Source: a virus. From it: DNA of 38,354 nt. Shown in pieces: positions 8,500-17,255 of the stretch. Position numbers and translations under genes: made by a program. The DNA lies in IMG/VR virus record IMGVR_UViG_3300027721_000036, positions 1-38,354 of that record; one strand, 5' to 3'. Numbering within the stretch: the first letter of the stretch is position 1; the number at the start of each line of letters is the position of its first letter. The notes beneath the pieces are model-generated. The model saw only the letters and a program-made list of their open reading frames with translations. It was not told where the DNA came from and made no database searches.

Positions 8500-9666
8500 T
8501 TAATCACCAAACATAGAACTTAAAGATTCAAAGCCTGAAGTTGTCTTAGCATTTTGTTTTGCAATAGGTTTAGCGTTGTTTTGCTGCGGAACAGGAGGGA
8601 CGTTTGAAAGATGTTTAGTTACTTTCTCCCTGCCTTCTTCTAACGCCTTGTTGCGTATGTTCTTTGCAGCTTGCTCGCCAAAGTGATGATACATGATGAA
8701 CTCGGCTTTTTTAACAGGATCATTGAAAATACTGTCGTACGCACCCTCTGCATATCTGTTAGCCAATTGTTTACGAGCATTCTCGTTAATTGGTTGTCCC
8801 ATGAAATCCTTAACTGTGTTAAAGGCGTTTGACATGAGTTCAGCTTGGGCTTGTCTTTCAGTCTGCAATCTTGCGTGATAATTTGTTGCAACTTGTTCCG
8901 CTAATTGCTGTCTTTCTGTTAAAACCGATTCTCTTGCATTATGCAAAACTAATTTAAGTTTTTCGGCTTCGTGATCTATTAATCCTTTTTCGGTTAATAA
9001 TTCAATTTCTTTTTCTATTAAACTTTCACTCATTCCTTGTAATTCTAAATCTTTTTTTACAAGGTCTATATTGCTATAATTTAATAATGTATCAATTTCT
9101 TTTGTTGGCTCATTTATTTGTTCTCTTGTATAACCTTCACGTAATAACAAGAAATCAACTTGAGCTTCTATTGGTAGTTCGGCTACTTCTTTTTGAAGAG
9201 TTGTTTCCATTCCTCTTAATTCAGCTTGCTCTACCGCAACTTTAGCGGCTTCCACAAATGCCTCGTAAGAGTTTTCTTGAACCTCAAGTCCAAACAATTC
9301 TTTAGCAGTTTCAACCCAAACACTACTTTCTTCATTTCCGTTAATGTTAGTATCGTCTAACTTTAACTCGAAATCATTTGATGTAGTTTCGGCTGATGCT
9401 TCTTGCTTGGTTTCAGTATTCTTTTCTTCATTTTTTACCTCTTCCTTTTTTGTTTCTTTAATTTCTTCCTGTAAGTTTAAATCCACAGGAACTTGTTCTT
9501 TTGTTTCTTGTTCTAACTTTTCCTCAATCTTTTTTTCCTCTTTTACCGCAGTTGCATTGTAATTTGGTTCAAATAAATCTTCGGTCAAAAGCTCGAAATT
9601 GGGCGCTGTCGCCGTTGCCTCACCACCTCCAGTGGCTTCATCGGGGCTGTAATATTTCTTTTGCAT
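8500..9666 (-). CDS. Head scaffold protein candidate (388 aa)
   Basis: Very rich in Glu, Lys and Gln, with low complexity in residues about 40-110 and long predicted helices from about 115 to 350 (KEVAELPIEAQVDFLLLREG; ESLIEKEIELLTEKGLIDHE; RESVLTERQQLAEQVATNYH). The C-terminus is Pro/Asn/Gln rich and ends SGFESLSSMFGD. This build, lying between portal and capsid, is characteristic of internal scaffolds in tailed phages. No protease motif was seen, so it does not look like a scaffold-protease fusion. It is the first gene behind the late promoter at 9682-9740. Confidence 0.7.
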   Translation of the reverse strand: MQKKYYSPDEATGGGEATATAPNFELLTEDLFEPNYNATAVKEEKKIEEKLEQETKEQVPVDLNLQEEIKETKKEEVKNEEKNTETKQEASAETTSNDFELKLDDTNINGNEESSVWVETAKELFGLEVQENSYEAFVEAAKVAVEQAELRGMETTLQKEVAELPIEAQVDFLLLREGYTREQINEPTKEIDTLLNYSNIDLVKKDLELQGMSESLIEKEIELLTEKGLIDHEAEKLKLVLHNARESVLTERQQLAEQVATNYHARLQTERQAQAELMSNAFNTVKDFMGQPINENARKQLANRYAEGAYDSIFNDPVKKAEFIMYHHFGEQAAKNIRNKALEEGREKVTKHLSNVPPVPQQNNAKPIAKQNAKTTSGFESLSSMFGD

Positions 9667-9681
9667 TTAATGAATTTTAAA

Positions 9682-9740
9682 CAAATATAAATAATTTTGT
9701 TTTTAATTAGTCTAAATAAGGATAACTTGTTGAAAAGTAA
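9682..9740 (-). promoter_or_regulatory. Late promoter for scaffold and capsid genes
   Basis: Read leftward, TATATTTG (9689-9682) is a full -7 element. TTATTTAGA (9719-9711) lies 21 nt upstream at the -33 place. TTGTTGAAAAGTAA occurs at 9727-9740, in the opposite orientation to the copy at 4973-4986. The architecture matches the promoter of the 539-aa gene. Confidence 0.72.
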
Positions 9741-9761
9741 TAAACATTTATAAATATATAC

Positions 9762-9789
9762 AAAAAAAGCCCTGACGTTAATCAGAGCT
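9762..9789 (-). terminator. Intrinsic terminator after the portal gene
   Basis: AGC-C-CTGA and TCAG-A-GCT form a 7-bp stem with one internal mismatch and a 6-nt loop. Read leftward it ends in seven U. It separates the TerL-portal transcript from the scaffold promoter. Confidence 0.7.
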
Positions 9790-9813
9790 CTCTTTTGTCA
9801 AAGTAAAACTAAA

Positions 9814-12054
9814 CTACATCGGAGGAATTGGGGGCTGTGTGCCTCCCATATTTTTATCGCTATAAACAGATTTTTGTTCTATATTATTTGTATCAACAAT
9901 CATTTGTTTACCCATTTTGTTATCGTCAATTCTTATTTGACCTTCTGTTTTAGCATTAATCTCATCAATTCTTGAAGCTTGCATATCTTCTCTATTCTCT
10001 AAAGCCATTTGTTGTTGCATTTGCAATTGTTGTTGTTGCATTTGCTGTTGTGCTTCTATCTGTCTTTGTTGCTGTTCAGCAGCCACTTGTTGTATAGACT
10101 TCCACGCATTCTTTAATATGTTTTTAGCTTCAGTATATGATTCAGCAGTTTCTAATTGCATCAAATCTTCTAATCTTATTTCTTTTGCGTTTAATGATAC
10201 TTGAGCCAAAGCCATAATCTTATTTTTCATTTCAGCGTATCTTCCGCCGTCTTGAATTGCAACACCATAATCCTGATAACCTATTTCTTTTTCAACTACC
10301 AAAAATCTTTGTTGTGTATCGCCTAAAATCTGCTTACCTTTTTCTACTTTAAAGAAACCATAAGACAATTTATAATACTCACACATTTTCATTAATACTC
10401 TTTCGGTAAACTTATTCATTCCGTAGAACAATGGAGTAGTAATGTTTTTAGATGCTGTAATTGCTATTTGAGCGTTCGTAACGGTAGAACTTGCCGCAAT
10501 ATCACCCTGTCTGTTTTCGTTAATCCCTGTAATTAAATCTAAAGTTTGACGTATATCATTCTTTAACATGATTAATTGTTGGAATGAACTAGATAAACCT
10601 ATATCTAATACTTGAATCAAATCTCTTAAATTCAATTCTCTACCAGATTCGTTACCATCCGCAGAAGTATCGAAATCAACAAAACCATCATTTACTACGT
10701 CGTAAATAATTTCTTTCATTGTTCTTTTTTGCGGTAAAGCTGCTCTGTTATAACCTATAACTTTTCCTTTTGCAATGTTCAATTCTTTAAGAATTTGATA
10801 CATACAAATATCAAAAGCTGAATCAAAATTCTCTACAATTTGCTGTAATGATACTCTTATTCCGTCTACCGTATTAAATAAGTATCCAACATAAGACATA
10901 TCAACTACCCTATTAGGGTTATCAACTCTTCTAGGCTGAAATTTTTTACGTCCTAAGTCAACACTTATAATACCGCCAATTCTAACAGCCTCTCTAATAT
11001 CTTCTGCCCATTTAGTTTCTATTGCTAGTAACTTGCCTTTTTCTACAAGCTTATCGTAATATTCTCTATTGTTCTCATACTCGGCAGCGTCCATTTGAAT
11101 TGTGTAGTATTCAGAACTTGGATCTAACTCTAATTGTTTTTGTGTTTTTGGAGATAGCTTATAATAAGTCGGAACATAAGAAATCCATTCTATATGCACT
11201 ACGTCCATACATAAGTCACCGTTTATCTGATATGTTGTTGCTCTTCTTGTACCTGCATTTTGGTTACCGGTATTCTCAAGACCTTTCAACATTTCTTTTT
11301 GTTCTTTTGTCAAATCGTATTTCCTTAATATTTCGGAAATAGTCATTCTGTATCTTGCTCCTTTTAATGGCGCTCTTTCAATAAAGTCGTCACCTTCTAT
11401 TTCGTCAAAAATAGCATCACGAGGGTCAATCTTAATGTAATTAACGTTACCTTCTAAATCAATATCAATCTTACCATAACACATTGATGTAATTTCAAGG
11501 TCAAGAAAATTCTTAGAAAGCTTATTCTTCATGTCTAATTCAGAGATACCGTTTTCCAATATCAATTGCATAACGTGCTCATTCTTATCCTTGAAAGTCA
11601 TTTGGTTCCATACCTCATCTGGATCGCCCTCCGGTAATTCCATTCCTTCCAATACATCAACCCCAACTTCTTTTAACTTAGATAATTCTTTACGAGCAAT
11701 TAATGCTCCGCGAACTAAATCAGCCTCGTCAAGTTTCTTAGTCTTAGCATCTGAATTTATTGTGGTAACTGTTGGTTTAAGCGCTTGATTAAGGTATTCA
11801 CCTTTAAGTAATTCTAACTTGTTTCTGCCTAATCGGTATGATATAAATTTAGATTTATTTTCTCTTCCATACGTTTTACCTATGAATCGTAAAGCGTCAG
11901 CATTTTTAATACCATTATAAGTATTATACAATCTACTCATTATTGAATAGATATTGTTTCTTCTGTTAAGGATAGTTTCTGCGTAGTTTAAGTGAAGTTT
12001 CACCCATGCTAACGTCTTATCCTTGTCTGGAATATCCTGTTTTGGAAAGATCAT
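9814..12054 (-). CDS. Portal protein (746 aa)
   Basis: Forms the dodecameric ring through which DNA is packaged and ejected. The length fits P22-like or crAss-like portals (about 700-800 aa) rather than the 400-500 aa of siphoviruses. The N-terminus (to about 100) is helical with FISYRLGRNKLELLKGEYLN. The central 'wing/stem' includes ITSMCYGKIDIDLEGNVNYI (about 208-228), IDPRDAIFDEIEGDDFI, a typical portal pattern of a prescribed 'DP..iy.D' turn, and VVDMSYVGYLFNTVDGI. A Gln-rich coil (about 665-700) would make the barrel, as in P22. It follows the terminase and precedes the scaffold, the canonical order. Confidence 0.82.
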   Translation of the reverse strand: MIFPKQDIPDKDKTLAWVKLHLNYAETILNRRNNIYSIMSRLYNTYNGIKNADALRFIGKTYGRENKSKFISYRLGRNKLELLKGEYLNQALKPTVTTINSDAKTKKLDEADLVRGALIARKELSKLKEVGVDVLEGMELPEGDPDEVWNQMTFKDKNEHVMQLILENGISELDMKNKLSKNFLDLEITSMCYGKIDIDLEGNVNYIKIDPRDAIFDEIEGDDFIERAPLKGARYRMTISEILRKYDLTKEQKEMLKGLENTGNQNAGTRRATTYQINGDLCMDVVHIEWISYVPTYYKLSPKTQKQLELDPSSEYYTIQMDAAEYENNREYYDKLVEKGKLLAIETKWAEDIREAVRIGGIISVDLGRKKFQPRRVDNPNRVVDMSYVGYLFNTVDGIRVSLQQIVENFDSAFDICMYQILKELNIAKGKVIGYNRAALPQKRTMKEIIYDVVNDGFVDFDTSADGNESGRELNLRDLIQVLDIGLSSSFQQLIMLKNDIRQTLDLITGINENRQGDIAASSTVTNAQIAITASKNITTPLFYGMNKFTERVLMKMCEYYKLSYGFFKVEKGKQILGDTQQRFLVVEKEIGYQDYGVAIQDGGRYAEMKNKIMALAQVSLNAKEIRLEDLMQLETAESYTEAKNILKNAWKSIQQVAAEQQQRQIEAQQQMQQQQLQMQQQMALENREDMQASRIDEINAKTEGQIRIDDNKMGKQMIVDTNNIEQKSVYSDKNMGGTQPPIPPM

Positions 12055-12081
12055 TATAATTAAATTTCGTTATTTAACCTA

Positions 12082-12098
12082 TTTACCCCGTTGGTAAA
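12082..12098. repeat. Short inverted repeat upstream of the portal gene
   Basis: TTTACC (12082-12087) and GGTAAA (12093-12098) pair across CCGTT. It lies in the 101-nt gap between the 210-aa gene and portal, 28 nt before the portal start. It could be a weak terminator, an operator or a leader hairpin; no U-tract follows in the leftward direction. Confidence 0.4.
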
Positions 12099-12155
12099 TT
12101 TTGCCTAAAAATACAAATAATAATGATTTTTTCTCATTGTTATTTATTAACATAT

Positions 12156-12788
12156 TTATTTTTTATGGTTTGCATTATTCATATTGTAATAAAAACAATC
12201 ATTGTTGTCTGCTATCCACCTATCCGAAACGGCTTCAACGGAAAATAACTCATTGTCAACTTTTATGTTTTTTACATCAACAGGAAATTTATTCGTTATC
12301 CAATTAGAATCTTTCCAAAATATTCTATTGTTTGGTTGGCAAAGTAAATAGCCATCGTCCGAAATTAAAATATGACCGCACTTGTAATCAGACGGCTCAT
12401 TAGAATAAGCGTTATCATACCAATCAATAGTCATTAAATATTTTGCCCATACTTTTGATTTGTCTTTTAGTACAATTTCACATCTTTTTTCAGACAAATA
12501 TTCATATTTAGTTACAGTAACATTCTCCGAAAAACAATCCCATAATTGTTTAAAGTGAAATGGTATATCTTTTTTAGGTTTCTCTATAAATATTTCTGAT
12601 AAAGGAACTCTTGACCTTAACATACCATAATCAGTCATAACATGAAATGTTAATATTTTTCCTGTAACTGATTGAATACCAAAAGCATAAGCGTTATGAT
12701 ATTTATTGTTGTCTTTTTTATTTTTAGTAAAATGAGATAACCTTACATAGCATTTAAAAGACTGAATGTTTTCATTTAATATAGCCAT
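12156..12788 (-). CDS. Conserved TerL-portal intergenic protein (210 aa)
   Basis: Starts MAILNENIQSFKCYVRLSHF and contains GKILTFHVMTDYGMLRSRVPL (about 44-65), FKQLWDCFSENVTVTKYEYL (about 78-98), LMTIDWYDNAYS (about 117-128) and LLCQPNNRIFWKDSNW (about 148-163). I remember proteins with the same ordered signature (ENIKS.KCYVR, then IWDCFSY.VTV, then QPNNRI.W.D) next to terminase genes in marine and environmental phages. No function is known to me; it is probably a head or packaging protein. It is separated from TerL by only 2 nt, so it is co-transcribed with it. Confidence 0.62.
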   Translation of the reverse strand: MAILNENIQSFKCYVRLSHFTKNKKDNNKYHNAYAFGIQSVTGKILTFHVMTDYGMLRSRVPLSEIFIEKPKKDIPFHFKQLWDCFSENVTVTKYEYLSEKRCEIVLKDKSKVWAKYLMTIDWYDNAYSNEPSDYKCGHILISDDGYLLCQPNNRIFWKDSNWITNKFPVDVKNIKVDNELFSVEAVSDRWIADNNDCFYYNMNNANHKK

Positions 12789-12790
12789 AA

Positions 12791-14764
12791 TTATTTACCG
12801 AATAAATCGTGATCTTGTTCTATCGTTTTTAATTTTGGAGAATTAAAACTAAAATCATCGTTTAACAAATACTTATTTAGTTTATCTTTTTCTGCTTCGT
12901 CACGCGGATTTAAAGCGTTTGACATATCTTGCATCAAAGCAATACCTAACGTATCTGCTAAGTCATTATCGGAATCATTAGTGTATTCATCGTATGCCTT
13001 TAATTCGTCTATCAATGTTGGAAACACTATCTTTTCTCCGTGATCTAATATGTAACTTTGCATAACAGAAACCATTGCAGGTCTTGACCATTTATTCAAA
13101 GATACACCATATTCGTGCAATTGCTCACTATTTACTGATTCAAATTTCTTCGGTCTGCGAGCCAAATACCTTGTCCCCCCATTGCTTTTGAAATATTCAA
13201 TAACCATTGGCTTCGCTACGTCCACCAGTACAGAAGATGTTAAATTGTAATAAATAGCAACTTTTAAACACATCTCATAAAACTTTTCTTTTCTGTCAGG
13301 TCTATTTCTTACAACACAAACAGGCTTCATTTTTGGTTGGTTAGGTAATTTATGGTCACGTATCATTACTAGCATAGCTCCCAAAGACTTAGACGTTTTA
13401 GATTGGTCTTGATCATAACTATCTATTCCTGCTGAATAAAGATTATTTACAGTTGTAATAGGGTGCCCGTCAATTGAAATTAATACGCAGTCTTTTTCCA
13501 AATCAGTATCTTTCGCAGGAACAGCTTCAACCTTAAAAGGAACTACTCTTTCTCCTTTGTCATTTTTTACAAATTCTAATTTGTATTTAGCGTACTTTTT
13601 AGGATTTGACGACAAATCAAAACCTACTTTATTGAGTAATTCAATATCAAACTTGTTACTTGACACTCTTTTGAATACTTCTTCTATTGTCAATGGATTG
13701 TTTTGACATTCCTCAATCCAGCCTTCTATATCTCCTGTATCTAATAAATGTTGTCTTACTTTTTTAATATTTTCTTCGGCAGCTTCTTCGTCCTCAACAC
13801 CTAACATCTCGTAAGGTTGATACTTCAACTTTAAATTAGGAACCTCTTCTACATTCTCACCTAAGTCATTAGTAGCTCCTGCAAAGAATGGATGGTAAAA
13901 CCTTGTTCCCTTAATAAAGAATCTATACATATTGTAAGATTCGTAATTGTGCCACATTTCCTCAAAGTCTTCTCCTGCCGAACTTTTGTTACCTCCTGTT
14001 GCCCAAGTCCAAAAGTTACCTTTCTGAACTGAACCATACATCAAACAAGCTTTAGTAGCATTATAAAAAGCTTTCAGTTTTTTAAACTCTACACCTTCTT
14101 CTGCAACTACATCGTTCAAGAACAATCCCTTAAATAAGTTAGCGTTTTGAAACATGGTAGCTACGTGTATCTTGTTAAAGGTACCTTCTTCACGTTTGCC
14201 GTTCTCGTCAATAACATCGTAACATGATATTATTTCGTCCGTGCCTTTGCTCCTTAATCTAAATTCAGGAACCAATATGTTATCGTGAACAGCCCACTTT
14301 TTCATAAACTCTTCGGTATATGTAGAAAGTCCTGCCGCTACACCTGCATTGTAACCGGGTATAAAACGATAACCATAATCAATAACCATATTATTAAAAG
14401 CCTCCGATAAACCTCCTCTACGTTTCTTTGGTCCTATAAAGTTTAATCCGTTCTTTTTGCAGTGCTCAATAGCGTAAGCCAATTCTAAATGTAAGTCACA
14501 AATATCTGCGTTACGCGGACCTAATACGGTATCGAATATCTTAAAGTTAGCATAGTAGTAATACCTTCCCGGTATAAACATTCCTCCTGTTTGATAACCG
14601 TGTATAATGTAATAAAGTTGTTCTTCCCAAAACTTTTCCCAATCAGGAGTTCCTATTACATTCTTATTGTACTTGCTATCTGCGTATTTAGGAATACCAT
14701 TCTTAGCAATTGGATTCGGACAAAATCCTTTCCCTTTTTTATAGGGGCTCTTAGGTAAACTCAT
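12791..14764 (-). CDS. terL: Terminase large subunit (657 aa)
   Basis: DNA-packaging motor: an ATPase joined to an RNase H-like nuclease. The Walker A region is GPKKRRGGLS (111-120), an atypical but TerL-like P-loop. Walker B is LFLNDVVAEE (214-223) with Asp217/Glu222 region acidic residues. Nuclease acidic residues appear in SAGIDSYDQD (near Asp447), SVLVDVAKP (Asp515) and DNDLADTLGIAL (Asp601/Asp604). Length is at the long end of the family. The start ATG overlaps the stop of the upstream 176-aa gene by 4 nt. No frameshift or intron. Confidence 0.88.
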   Translation of the reverse strand: MSLPKSPYKKGKGFCPNPIAKNGIPKYADSKYNKNVIGTPDWEKFWEEQLYYIIHGYQTGGMFIPGRYYYYANFKIFDTVLGPRNADICDLHLELAYAIEHCKKNGLNFIGPKKRRGGLSEAFNNMVIDYGYRFIPGYNAGVAAGLSTYTEEFMKKWAVHDNILVPEFRLRSKGTDEIISCYDVIDENGKREEGTFNKIHVATMFQNANLFKGLFLNDVVAEEGVEFKKLKAFYNATKACLMYGSVQKGNFWTWATGGNKSSAGEDFEEMWHNYESYNMYRFFIKGTRFYHPFFAGATNDLGENVEEVPNLKLKYQPYEMLGVEDEEAAEENIKKVRQHLLDTGDIEGWIEECQNNPLTIEEVFKRVSSNKFDIELLNKVGFDLSSNPKKYAKYKLEFVKNDKGERVVPFKVEAVPAKDTDLEKDCVLISIDGHPITTVNNLYSAGIDSYDQDQSKTSKSLGAMLVMIRDHKLPNQPKMKPVCVVRNRPDRKEKFYEMCLKVAIYYNLTSSVLVDVAKPMVIEYFKSNGGTRYLARRPKKFESVNSEQLHEYGVSLNKWSRPAMVSVMQSYILDHGEKIVFPTLIDELKAYDEYTNDSDNDLADTLGIALMQDMSNALNPRDEAEKDKLNKYLLNDDFSFNSPKLKTIEQDHDLFGK

Positions 14765-15291
14765 TTTTTCTTTTTCCTTAATAACGACATATATCTTTCT
14801 CTATTCCTTTGAAACTTCTCTAAAAACGATAAATTACCTCCGCCTACAACTTTACCTTCCTTAGCCACTTCGTCATAAACTTCGGTTTCTAAGTCCCTAA
14901 TAGATTCTCTGATAGCGTTTATAGATTTAATAATCCTTGCAATTTCTTTTTCATCAGAAGCCAATACCATTTCGTCTTGCAATTGGTCTATCTTTGATTG
15001 ATAGGTTCGCGCTAATTCTACTTTGGGATTGTATTGTAAACTGATATAGGCTTCCGCAGCTTGCTTTATTTTGTCTTTATCAAAGATATTCTTATCATCG
15101 TTTCCGTAAGCGTGAATCAACGCTTTTCTTCGTCTGTCAGCGTCAGTAAATTGTCTGTAAGGTGATTTATAGTCATAAGCTAATATAATAGCCAATGTTT
15201 CTTTTTCGTCCAATACAGTCAATTCAGGACATAACTTAACAGCGTCCGGGTGCAATAATGCTACGTTCTTTTCGTCTAAATAAAAAAGCAT
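14761..15291 (-). CDS. TerL-linked protein, candidate small terminase subunit (176 aa)
   Basis: Immediately upstream of TerL with a 4-nt overlap, the usual place of the small terminase subunit. The sequence contains ETLAIILAYDYKSPYRQF (about 30-47) followed by DADRRRKALIHAYG. This resembles a conserved crAss-like and Bacteroidetes phage protein that carries 'IYL.IDWKSPY....ER' and lies in the packaging cluster. The centre (about 85-150) is helical and charged; the C-terminus (RNRERYMSLLRKKKK) is basic and could bind DNA. No classical TerS helix-turn-helix is visible, so the terminase role is an inference from context. Confidence 0.55.
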   Translation of the reverse strand: MLFYLDEKNVALLHPDAVKLCPELTVLDEKETLAIILAYDYKSPYRQFTDADRRRKALIHAYGNDDKNIFDKDKIKQAAEAYISLQYNPKVELARTYQSKIDQLQDEMVLASDEKEIARIIKSINAIRESIRDLETEVYDEVAKEGKVVGGGNLSFLEKFQRNRERYMSLLRKKKK

Positions 15292-15292
15292 A

Positions 15293-15490
15293 TTATTGTA
15301 ATCTTATAGTGTCGCTAACATCTACTTTATTTTCATTCAATAATGAATCGTATTTTCTTGACCAATAGGAATCTTTTTCGTGATGTTTACTGTATTCTTT
15401 TACATACATACAGAACATAAATAAAAATCCTACCGCCAATAATAAAAATAATCCATTATAAAACTTGATTGTTTCTTTACAGTTTTCCAT
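15293..15490 (-). CDS. Single-pass membrane protein (65 aa)
   Basis: A single transmembrane segment spans about residues 12-31 (GLFLLLAVGFLFMFCMYV) with a charged outer tail (KEYSKHHEKDSYWSRKYDSL). The start overlaps the 3' end of the nuclease gene by 14 nt and the stop is 1 nt before the next gene. An i-spanin or lysis-associated role is conceivable given the topology, but no lysis partner is in view. It is real by its tight packing. Confidence 0.6.
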   Translation of the reverse strand: MENCKETIKFYNGLFLLLAVGFLFMFCMYVKEYSKHHEKDSYWSRKYDSLLNENKVDVSDTIRLQ

Positions 15491-16220
15491 TTGTTAATTG
15501 TTTTTTTCTTATTCTTAAAATGTGCTCAACCTCTGGCTTCAAATACATAACAGGCATATATACATGATTCATGTAGTTATCAGGCGGAATAAATCTAATT
15601 CCTAACTTCCTGCATTGCTTACCTGTTAATTGTTCAAACATATACGCGTAAATACTTAACTGCAAAGAGTATTTAACAAAGTTACAATCCTCCAAATAAT
15701 CAAATGGAGGATTTAATCTTGTTCCGTACTTATTGAAAGTTTCTATTCCATTACGCATATTCGTCTTATAGTCCTCTACATCAAATTTACTTCCCTTAGT
15801 TTTACTAATCATACATATCATATCGCTCGTTCCCGCAATTCTCGTTTCGTCGTGATACAAAGTCAATTCATCGTAAACCTGATAGTAGTCCTTATAATAT
15901 GAGCAAACGTCAATTATCATATCTTTCAAATCTTCGTCTTCAGGCAATATGATAGCCGTCTTTTTATACCTTTCTAAAGCGTTATGTATTCTCGTTCCGT
16001 GATCAGTAGATTTAGTTGCTATATCTTTCCATTCTTGCAGAACTTCCGCCTGACTGACACCTCTCTTTTTAGCAACCATAGCTGATACCTTTTCGGAATC
16101 AAACTTAGTTCCCAAGCCACCCAATAGTTTACTGACGCTCGTATATTCTTCGCCCGTAACCAAGTTGTAATACTTGTGCTCTATCGGTTCTAATTGTACT
16201 TTTGGTTCAAATAACTTCAT
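15477..16220 (-). CDS. PD-(D/E)XK nuclease, RecB/Cas4-like (247 aa)
   Basis: Probable single-domain exonuclease of the RecB/Cas4 branch. The ordered motifs are visible: HGTRIHNALE with His79 (about 74-83), AGTSDMICMI with Asp133, FDVEDYKTN with Asp150-x-Lys152 (the core D-x-K), and YSLQLSIYAYMFE with Gln187 and Tyr191 (QxxxY). The length fits small phage Cas4-like nucleases. It might process ends during recombination or help clear concatemers for packaging. Its place at the start of the packaging transcript instead of in the replication module is unusual. Start ATG overlaps the previous stop (ATGA). Confidence 0.82.
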   Translation of the reverse strand: MKLFEPKVQLEPIEHKYYNLVTGEEYTSVSKLLGGLGTKFDSEKVSAMVAKKRGVSQAEVLQEWKDIATKSTDHGTRIHNALERYKKTAIILPEDEDLKDMIIDVCSYYKDYYQVYDELTLYHDETRIAGTSDMICMISKTKGSKFDVEDYKTNMRNGIETFNKYGTRLNPPFDYLEDCNFVKYSLQLSIYAYMFEQLTGKQCRKLGIRFIPPDNYMNHVYMPVMYLKPEVEHILRIRKKQLTNGKL

Positions 16221-16996
16221 CAGAAAGCAGGGGCTTTAAATGCAGTAGGAGTTACTGGTATAATCAATGGCTCATTGTTTGTTTCTGTTTCGGGAACCAC
16301 AACTTCGTTATTGCTATCCAACACAACAGGCTCAACTATCTCCAATTGAACATTCTCAATCTGAACATTAACATCGTCAATCTCCAATTCGTCGTTAATC
16401 AAAACAACTGCTCCCATCTTCTCCAATATCTCCGTACATTTATCCCTCTTTTCCTTATTACTCATATCCTTAAACTCCTTAATAAGTACATCGTCATTCT
16501 TCAATTTAGCAAATTTCTTTAAGAACTCTGCCTCATCCAATTTCTTCTTTCCTGCCATGTACTCATGAGTTTCCTCAACTACCGTATTAATTACCTTCAA
16601 AACAGTTTCAAAGTGTTCGTAACCATCAGCAGCCTCAACATCAGGAGTAGATACTTTAATGAACTTGTCGCCCAATGTTCTCATCTCCCCAGAAATCTTA
16701 AACGATGTAGTCCCATTAACAACAATCTCCGTTATCTTAGTTTCCTCAATAAGATAATCCTTGTGCATAACAGAAATCGTTTCGTTATAATATCCACACA
16801 ACTCCAACAGGAAATTCCTCAAGTCATTAATAGAGTTCTCCAATCCCGTGTGTATAGGATGCCTCCTCTTTTCGATATGCTCATTGTTCCATATCAAATT
16901 GTCCTTCTCTTGCGGATACATATAAGTAACCTCCAAGCCCTTCAAGCCATCATCCTTTAGCCTGATCTTCGTGATCTGTTTTGTCGTCTTTATCAT
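16220..16996 (-). CDS. Conserved hypothetical protein (258 aa)
   Basis: Starts MIKTTKQITKIRLKDDGLKG. Residues 1-120 form an alpha/beta domain with the motif NLIWNNEHIEKRRHPIHTGL (about 32-51). Residues about 140-190 are Lys/Asp-rich and helical. From about 205 the chain is low-complexity (Val/Glu/Asn/Pro), like a flexible acidic tail. From memory, short versions of the N-terminal domain are widespread in Bacteroidetes prophages without an assigned role. Codon choice uses more G-ending codons (TTG, GAG, AAG) than neighbouring late genes, which may mean separate acquisition. Confidence 0.6.
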   Translation of the reverse strand: MIKTTKQITKIRLKDDGLKGLEVTYMYPQEKDNLIWNNEHIEKRRHPIHTGLENSINDLRNFLLELCGYYNETISVMHKDYLIEETKITEIVVNGTTSFKISGEMRTLGDKFIKVSTPDVEAADGYEHFETVLKVINTVVEETHEYMAGKKKLDEAEFLKKFAKLKNDDVLIKEFKDMSNKEKRDKCTEILEKMGAVVLINDELEIDDVNVQIENVQLEIVEPVVLDSNNEVVVPETETNNEPLIIPVTPTAFKAPAF

Positions 16997-17117
16997 TTGT
17001 TTTTGTTTTAGTTTCTTCGCAAAATAATTTTTCTTTCTCCGCCCTTTCCCTATCCGCGCGTATCTTCTTCTTTATTGATTCAGCTTCTATCCACCATTGG
17101 ATTCTCTCAATGTCCAT
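16950..17117 (-). CDS. Small charged protein at the head of the late transcript (55 aa)
   Basis: MDIERIQWWIEAESIKKKIR followed by a Lys/Glu/Asp-rich tail; predicted to be one long charged helix. It overlaps the start of the 258-aa gene by 47 nt in another frame. The ATG sits only 5 nt past a TATATTTG element, so one transcript would be almost leaderless; a second promoter further up gives a normal leader. Supported by position and promoter; function unknown. Confidence 0.5.
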   Translation of the reverse strand: MDIERIQWWIEAESIKKKIRADRERAEKEKLFCEETKTKTNDKDDKTDHEDQAKG

Positions 17118-17121
17118 ATCA

Positions 17122-17180
17122 CAAATATATTCTTTTATTTTTAATTATACAAAATTACAAAATAAATTTTTAATAATCAA
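17122..17180 (-). promoter_or_regulatory. Tandem leftward promoters for the late/packaging transcript
   Basis: Two overlapping promoters read leftward: TTG (17180-17178), 20 nt, TAATTTTG (17157-17150); and TTG (17152-17150), 20 nt, TATATTTG (17129-17122). Both match the Bacteroidetes consensus exactly. The -33 of the second falls within the -7 of the first, so binding would be mutually exclusive. Confidence 0.72.
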
Positions 17181-17200
17181 ATAAATTATTTTTTTATTAT

Positions 17201-17233
17201 TTGTATTTTATTACAAATTATTTGTTATATTTG
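17201..17233 (+). promoter_or_regulatory. Rightward early promoter
   Basis: TTG (17201-17203), 22 nt, TATATTTG (17226-17233). It diverges from the leftward promoters at 17122-17180 and leads after a short leader into the 190-aa gene at 17256. Confidence 0.72.
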
Positions 17234-17255
17234 CAGAAACTAAAAACTAACTATC

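Noticed and set aside
16565-16960. Open frame of 131 codons on the plus strand inside the 258-aa gene
   Set aside because: It is antisense to a gene coupled on both sides, has no leader or promoter, and its product is a Leu/Ile/Asn-rich mirror of the real gene. Similar antisense frames (e.g. 9344-9562, 11022-11342, 24790-25047) were left out for the same reason.
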